From NCBI GenBank assembly GCA_051208035.1, contig JBPJFZ010000018.1, positions 28,649 to 92,648 of the forward strand: 64,000 nt of DNA, read 5' to 3'. Source of the stretch: JACKOB01 sp024234575 (GTDB lineage Bacteria; Pseudomonadota; Gammaproteobacteria; Pseudomonadales; Oleiphilaceae). Below are positions 62,344-64,000 of this stretch, piece after piece. Position 1 is the stretch's first letter. Each line of letters opens with the position of its first letter. A program made the translations under genes and the position numbers. Below the pieces are notes generated by a model. That model was not told the DNA's origin, made no database searches, and saw nothing but the letters and a program-made list of their open reading frames with translations.

Positions 62344-63234
62344 ATGGCAATTATTGGGTACGCTCGGGTTTCAACGATTGACCAGGATTTAACCCTGCAA
62401 AAAAATGCTCTCAAAAAAGCCGGATGCCGGAAAATTTTCTCTGAAAAGCAAAGTGCTACGAAAACAGAAGGCCGAAAAGAATTAGGAGCCTGTCTGGACT
62501 ACCTCAGAGAAGGTGACACATTAATAGTAACCAGAATTGATCGTCTTTCTCGAAGTCTGCGAGATCTTCAAAACCTGGTGCATGATTTGAACAAAAGCGG
62601 GATTTTTATAAAAACTATCGAGCAGCCTATCGATACTTCTAATGCTGCGGGGAAAGCATTTTTCGATATGTTAGGAGTATTTGCGGAGTTTGAAACAAAC
62701 CTTCGTAGAGAAAGGCAATTAGAAGGTGTTGCGAAAGCTAAAAAAGAAGGCAAATACAAGGGGCGGCAACCAACCGCTCGCGCAAAATCATATGAAGTTA
62801 TCTCTCTTATAAAGGAGGGTTTAACCAGGGAAGCCGTTTCTAAAAAACTCGATATAGGTATCGCTAGTGTTTACCGCATACTAAAGGAATATCAAGAAAA
62901 TAATCCAGACTCACCGTTACCTGGCTCAAGGTCAAAAATCAAAATTGCCACTTTAGAAGTTTCGCTGTATATCGAAAACAACAGCAAATTTGTGCGAGGA
63001 AAGAAAAAAGCGAGAGAAGATATCGAATATGAATGGTCAAAATACTATCAAATGCGCAAACTGCACTCGGATGGTTACGACTATTTGCTCAAAGTTACCT
63101 ACGAGACCGCTGAAGAATTAGATTCTACTGTGGAGGATATTGTTACTGAAGCGCAGTCTACCGCTGATGCACGAAATTGTTATTCTGAAGTCAATGTTAA
63201 ACACAAGGAGACCAATAATTACTGGCCATGGTAG
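62344..63234 (+). CDS. serine resolvase with unusual C-terminal extension
   Basis: 296 residues against about 185 for Tn3 resolvase. Catalytic Ser10 in GYARVSTIDQD, DRLSRS, and the E-helix GVFAEFETNLRRERQLEGVAKAKKEG are intact. The helix-turn-helix is EVISLIKEGLTREAVSKKLDIGIASVYRILKE (about 150-182). From about residue 195 an extra ~100-residue domain begins (KIKIATLEVSLYIENNSKF, then an acidic helix region and DYLLKVTYETAEELDSTVED). I cannot name this extension. Its own three-subsite res-like locus lies upstream, suggesting a resolution system of a transposon or integrated plasmid. Confidence 0.88.
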   Translation: MAIIGYARVSTIDQDLTLQKNALKKAGCRKIFSEKQSATKTEGRKELGACLDYLREGDTLIVTRIDRLSRSLRDLQNLVHDLNKSGIFIKTIEQPIDTSNAAGKAFFDMLGVFAEFETNLRRERQLEGVAKAKKEGKYKGRQPTARAKSYEVISLIKEGLTREAVSKKLDIGIASVYRILKEYQENNPDSPLPGSRSKIKIATLEVSLYIENNSKFVRGKKKAREDIEYEWSKYYQMRKLHSDGYDYLLKVTYETAEELDSTVEDIVTEAQSTADARNCYSEVNVKHKETNNYWPW

Positions 63235-63390
63235 CGGATTGGCAAGTCTAACCGGCCTAGCCAGATTTTAAACTTCAGGAGCATTAAATTAGCAGAAGTG
63301 CTCGGCAATAGAGTTTAGCGTGGCGGGTTAGCAAATGCAGACATTCTTACTGCATTGAAAAAATATAAAAATATTAGGCACCCGATTGTT

Positions 63391-63876
63391 CTATAAAATA
63401 TTTTTACCTTCCTTGATTAATCTTCCAAAGACTTGACGAAAAGATAGGGTTTTTTCAGTTAGCCAAGCTAAAGGTTCATTCCATTGTGACTGGTCAGACA
63501 GATCAAATGATTTAGTTAAACTAATAACTTTATCACGATTATCTGGATTGGGATTCCATACTAATTTTTCACCCAACTCTTCTTCAATTAATTCTTTATT
63601 TGTCTCTAAATAAGGTAGCCATTTAACTGATTCTTTACTTGTTATGTAGACGCGTACTCCTATAGTATTTGTGTTTGTATTAAATGTGTTTGACAAATGC
63701 ACTCCACTTTTACCTAGAGATATATCAAACCAGTACTGAGGGCGAGGAGCTTGTAATTTACTTATTTTATTTGTAGCTAAGACAGAAGTTTCAAAGCGTT
63801 CCCAAAACTTTAATTGCGTAATCCTAGTTTCAGACAGATCACCATGATCTTTTCGTTTTGCAGCCTGTTTAACTAG
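63391..63876 (-). pseudogene. C-terminal part of a DUF4268 protein, 5'-truncated
   Basis: The frame is open from a TGA at 63879-63877 down to 63391. It reads TQLKFWERFETSVLATNK, RPQYWFDISLGKSGVHLSNTF, IGVRVYITSKE, ELIEEELGEKLVWNPNPDNRDK and SFRQVFGRLIKEGK, the DUF4268 domain that closes several nuclease-like or restriction-associated proteins. The N-terminal domain is missing, cut near 63876. The GTG at 63702 is not a genuine start. Confidence 0.65.
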
Positions 63877-63905
63877 TCAGCCCTGAAAAATACACAAAAT
63901 TTATT

Positions 63906-64000
63906 TTATCCTTGGGCGTGAGCCAGTCTCGCCCAAGTCAATATTTGGTGCTGTTGGTCATCCACTTTCATCAATAATGCCCAGAAATCACCCTGATATT
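63906..64000 (-). CDS. C-terminal end of an unidentified ORF, possible insertion-sequence end
   Basis: The last 31 residues read YQGDFWALLMKVDDQQHQ, ILTWARLAHAQG and stop TAA at 63906-63908, entering from beyond the window. A GC-rich inverted repeat CTTGGGCG (63911-63918) / CGCCCAAG (63930-63937) lies in it. It points at the broken DUF4268 gene and may be a transposase, but the family was not identified. Confidence 0.35.
   Translation of the reverse strand, partial: YQGDFWALLMKVDDQQHQILTWARLAHAQG

Overview
The window looks like chromosomal DNA of a marine-type gammaproteobacterium. The evidence is a Fiu/PiuA-type iron receptor with its own ExbB-ExbD-ExbD-TonB set, RegB/RegA, DctBD with a TRAP carrier, two PEP-CTERM proteins, and a prepilin. 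A placement near the Cellvibrionales is only an inference; no rRNA or other phylogenetic marker is present. No tRNA, rRNA or CRISPR array was recognised.

Layout. 1-0.6 kb: 3' end of a nucleotidyltransferase-like gene. 0.7-7.7 kb: Fur-type iron island on the minus strand (exbB, two exbD, tonB, catecholate receptor, PiuC/YbiX hydroxylase, FMN alpha-hydroxyacid oxidase). 7.9-16.1 kb: housekeeping genes (cation/proton antiporter, fructosamine kinase, solute-binding protein, CBS protein, oxidoreductase, acetyltransferase, thioesterase) and RegA/RegB. 16.1-22.6 kb: a bufferin (copper-buffering RiPP) operon bufA-bufB-bufC-DoxX. Its 296-bp leader is present a second time, base for base, 3.56 kb upstream, where it is fused to a decayed piece of bufC. 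A TPR gene and a PEP-CTERM gene lie between the copies. 22.7-30.2 kb: CpxP/Spy-like protein, DUF1566 lipoprotein, DctB/DctD and small genes. 30.2-37.6 kb: chemoreceptor, diguanylate cyclase, PhoB-like two-component pair, two spondin-domain proteins. 37.7-41.2 kb: TRAP operon dctPQM behind a sigma-54 promoter with tandem palindromic upstream sites, the expected target of the DctD encoded 10 kb upstream.

42.7-46.8 kb is an accessory tract of four gene units: a PEP-CTERM protein, a PIN/RHH toxin-antitoxin pair, a ParDE pair and a solute-binding protein. Each is followed by a same-orientation copy of one repeat family that contains a terminator-like hairpin. 46.8-50 kb: prepilin, succinate-semialdehyde dehydrogenase, and a CoA-transferase gene cut off near codon 300 exactly where a tyrosine recombinase gene begins.

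50-64 kb reads as an acquired region: outer-membrane proteins (one frameshifted), a PafA-like phosphatase, a DUF1254/DUF1214 protein fused in tandem with a third decayed copy nearby, an alkylsulfatase-like metallo-beta-lactamase protein with an altered metal motif, an arylsulfatase stub, a PemK/Phd-like toxin-antitoxin pair, and a serine resolvase. Upstream of the resolvase is a three-subsite res-like locus whose spacing closely matches Tn3/gamma-delta res. The window ends in a truncated DUF4268 gene next to a possible insertion-sequence end.
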